Assembly: GCF_020524285.1 (NCBI RefSeq)
Contig: NZ_JAIVKX010000019.1
Location: 1-64,000 of the forward strand
Origin: Alloyangia pacifica
Lineage (GTDB): Bacteria > Pseudomonadota > Alphaproteobacteria > Rhodobacterales > Rhodobacteraceae
DNA: 64,000 bases
Reading direction: 5' to 3'
The notes under the pieces are model-generated. The model had not been told where the DNA came from and searched no databases. It was given only the letters and a program-made list of their open reading frames with translations. Positions 61,849 through 64,000 of the stretch are shown here, piece by piece. Each line of letters opens with the position of its first letter. The stretch's first letter is position 1. Made by a program: the position numbers and the translations under genes.

Positions 61849-62542
61849 GGTCGCTCGCGTCCATGCGGATAGCGCGTAGTGCGTGAGCGCAAGTTCTTCC
61901 GCTTAATGCATTCCGGTGAAGCAGCGCGCTCATATCCTCAGTCGCCAGCGCCGCTGGCGGCAAGGGTTGAGGCTACATTCTTCATGCCTAGCGTGGTCGA
62001 TATGTCTGAGAGATGGCCTCGCTGGTACCGGAACCGTGTAGGAAATCGTGGTCCACATGCGATGTAAGTCGTTGGTATCATGTGGACCGGTTGTTCGGCC
62101 CGAGTTCCATAATGGCGTTAGTTTTGCGGGAAATTTTGGCCTTTTGGTAAGTTCAGAAGTTCTTGAGCCCGTGCCTGCGGAGTACCCAGGCGAAGCGTCG
62201 AGCATGCTTGAGGCGCTGGAGGAGGTTCGCCGCCGCGTCTGAAGCGGGGCTCCGGGCCCGGTTTGGGTCCGGATTGGCGTTTCCAAAGCCTCTGAAACGG
62301 GTCCAAAGCGCGCTCAGAACGCGAACAAACGCCTGACATTTCGGGAAACGTGGCCCTCCGAAGGCGGCGGTCTATCCGGGTTTGCTGGACTCGATCCGCA
62401 TGGTCGCAGTCAGCCCATAGCAGACGGACGACCGGGGCGCATTAGCCGACGAGGCGGGCTCACCACTCCATTGCTCAACGCGCGGCATGAGGTAAGGGAG
62501 TGATCATCCCGCAGACGAGGCACCGGTTGGTCATTTATCCAT
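61849..62542. other. apparently non-coding region
   Basis: About 690 bp with no convincing gene on either strand. A 64-residue frame at 62048-62242 has no support. A 13-bp match to the tRNA-Arg anticodon stem-loop (gccctccgaaggc) lies at 62353-62365. The right end of the prophage or island may be here. Confidence 0.4.
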
Positions 62543-64000
62543 CTAAAGAAAATGCTCGAACGGCTTCCGCGTGTCCCCAAATACCTCATAAGTATATAGT
62601 GCGCTCAGCTTGACACGCGAGTATTTCTCGACCATTTGCCGATCCAACCCATATCCTATAACCTCTTCCGTTAAAATTTTTTCGAGGCGGGCCGGGGCAA
62701 TCAGGCGCACGAGAAGTGGGATGATACTCGAAAACACTTCGTCATAGTGTGCCCTGGGCTCGGCGATAAATAGAGAATATGCCTGCGCCATCCCGTCAAA
62801 CGTCTTGAAGGGGCGCCACCATTCCACGCCATCGATCCGACCCGTTTGATATTCGCAGGAAACGGGTAGAGTAGGTGCCAAAATTTTCCCTAACTTCTCT
62901 GGCGTGTCTGGGCCTCTAAAAAGTATGTCGCTGCCAAGATAGAGGCGGCGGCGCAAATGTTCCTTTGTGAGGCCATATTCAATAATGCTCCGCTTGATAT
63001 TGCCGAATTTCAAGAGGGAAATTGGACTAAGGAGGTCAAATAGCTCCGGTAGATCTTGAAGTGAAAGATAACGATCTAGGTCAAAATCTGCACTAGGGAA
63101 GTCCTTCGAATTACAGGTAAGTGAGGAAGCGAACTCAATTCTCTCCTGAAGAATAATGCTCTTTGTATACTTTAGTTCTCCATCTATCAGCTGATCGAAT
63201 GATTCTGAGAGAACACGATGAAAAAGTCCGGACTCGGCGCCGATCAAAGCGGTAGTAAATTCCTCAAGGGCGTTCCTGCAAATTTGGTAGGTTTCAAAAT
63301 ACTTTGAAGCCGCCTCGTCGAAATCACGCCATTTGCCAGTCTCTTCAATAACTAACAACCTAGCGCTCTTCCGAAGGTAGCTGTCCAGTTCGTATATGCC
63401 CCAGCCGGTCTTGGAGCTGAAACGTTTATCTTCGCTGCCGTAAAATTTTGCAGACGCTTCTTGTAGTGAAGCTTCAAGGGACTCCTGAATTTCGCCCGAA
63501 AATTGGCAGATCTTTTCCCTCAAATCATCATCTAAAACTCTCCAGTCTAGATCCCCCAGGTCCTCGATTGAAAATATCTCATCATTCTCATACTTTTCGG
63601 GGGCAAATTGTCCCATCTGCGTCTTCGATCTCGCCTTGGCAAGAATTGCGAAACGTAGAGCCCGGCCTGCATGCATGTTGTCGATGCAGGCGTCGATAAA
63701 ATCGCGCAGCTTGTCCTGCGCATTGTTAGCACTCTTTATTAGCTCAGATATCTCGCTGTCATGCAATCCGATGATTCCAGCCGTAATCTCCCTATCCGAG
63801 CTCTGGAGGGACTTTACAGCAAGGAGAAGGGCAACGACAGAAGCCACCGAAGTGATCGCGAGCCCCAGCGTTCCTTGCAAAAAATTGTACGAACCAGAAT
63901 CACCCTTTTCGATCGGAACCTCCATCACAATACTCAGGCCAAAGAGAATTGCGCCAAAGATGGCGGCGAGTGAGAGAACGAAGAAGATGACAGCGAGAAG
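62543..64000 (-). CDS. membrane-anchored protein of unknown function, 5' end beyond the window
   Basis: The frame stays open to base 64000, so the start lies outside; at least 485 residues. The visible N-terminus has two membrane spans forming a hairpin (LLAVIFFVLSLAAIFGAILF, then LGLAITSVASVVALLLAV). The remaining 400 residues are a helical, acidic, soluble domain with no recognised motif. The GC content is clearly lower than in the prophage, which suggests a different origin. A role in phage defence is possible for such anchored orphans, but no evidence here shows it. Confidence 0.7.
   Translation of the reverse strand, partial: LLAVIFFVLSLAAIFGAILFGLSIVMEVPIEKGDSGSYNFLQGTLGLAITSVASVVALLLAVKSLQSSDREITAGIIGLHDSEISELIKSANNAQDKLRDFIDACIDNMHAGRALRFAILAKARSKTQMGQFAPEKYENDEIFSIEDLGDLDWRVLDDDLREKICQFSGEIQESLEASLQEASAKFYGSEDKRFSSKTGWGIYELDSYLRKSARLLVIEETGKWRDFDEAASKYFETYQICRNALEEFTTALIGAESGLFHRVLSESFDQLIDGELKYTKSIILQERIEFASSLTCNSKDFPSADFDLDRYLSLQDLPELFDLLSPISLLKFGNIKRSIIEYGLTKEHLRRRLYLGSDILFRGPDTPEKLGKILAPTLPVSCEYQTGRIDGVEWWRPFKTFDGMAQAYSLFIAEPRAHYDEVFSSIIPLLVRLIAPARLEKILTEEVIGYGLDRQMVEKYSRVKLSALYTYEVFGDTRKPFEHFL

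Noticed and set aside
62048-62242. A 64-codon frame in the right non-coding stretch
   Set aside because: No ribosome site, no domain and no coupling to neighbours; composition fits non-coding DNA.

Overview
The window is high-GC DNA from what looks like an alphaproteobacterium, probably a Rhodobacterales relative. The signs are a GapR-type (DUF2312) protein, alphaproteobacterial-style prophage genes, a tRNA-Arg(CCG) 3' fragment and an RTX-repeat protein. It is almost entirely accessory DNA: a recombinase-led defence island (about 1-25.6 kb) abutting a lambda-like prophage (about 25.7-59 kb), then a short stretch of cargo. The genes at both window edges are cut by the window.

Left part. Two overlapping tyrosine recombinases (the first truncated by the left edge) are followed by a compound palindrome. 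Next come two divergent operons. The leftward one encodes a large unrecognised protein (979 aa) and a RapA/DrmD-like SNF2 ATPase. The rightward one encodes a UvrD-like helicase, a DrmA-like helicase and a DrmB-like DUF1998 protein. Converging on drmB is a tight six-gene operon: Dcm-type C5 methyltransferase (TRD resembling the CCWGG class), Vsr endonuclease, MutL/MORC-type GHKL ATPase, HNH nuclease, second SNF2 helicase and a stand-alone EcoRII-N effector-binding domain. Together this is about 19.4 kb of apparent anti-mobile-DNA machinery. It joins DISARM hallmarks (drmA, drmB) but no drmC with a CCWGG-directed restriction-like cassette. Decayed IS21-type istB and IS5-like transposase remnants separate it from a third tyrosine integrase, whose gene ends in a strong terminator next to a 51-bp copy of the 3' half of tRNA-Arg(CCG).

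Prophage. A fourth integrase gene lies on the other side of that tRNA fragment, on the minus strand, at the end of a leftward early operon (small proteins, GapR-like protein, a frameshifted C5 methyltransferase). A lambda-style immunity region at 31.4-32.2 kb has a CI-like repressor, a divergent Cro-like protein and several related palindromic operators. The rightward early operon encodes HTH proteins, a DUF1376-like replication-region protein, micro-ORFs linked by ATGA overlaps, and a NusG-like protein placed just before a terminator and the late genes. The late region runs HNH nuclease, TerS (Nu1), TerL (GpA), gpW, portal, a fused prohead protease/major capsid, head-tail joining proteins, tail tube, chaperones, tape measure, tail tip, tail spike, an O-antigen-ligase-like membrane protein, muramidase endolysin and holin.

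Right end. After the holin and a strong terminator come small orphan genes, an RTX-type protein built of three 624-bp (208-residue) tandem repeats, about 700 bp of apparently non-coding DNA, and a membrane-anchored unknown protein that runs off the right edge.
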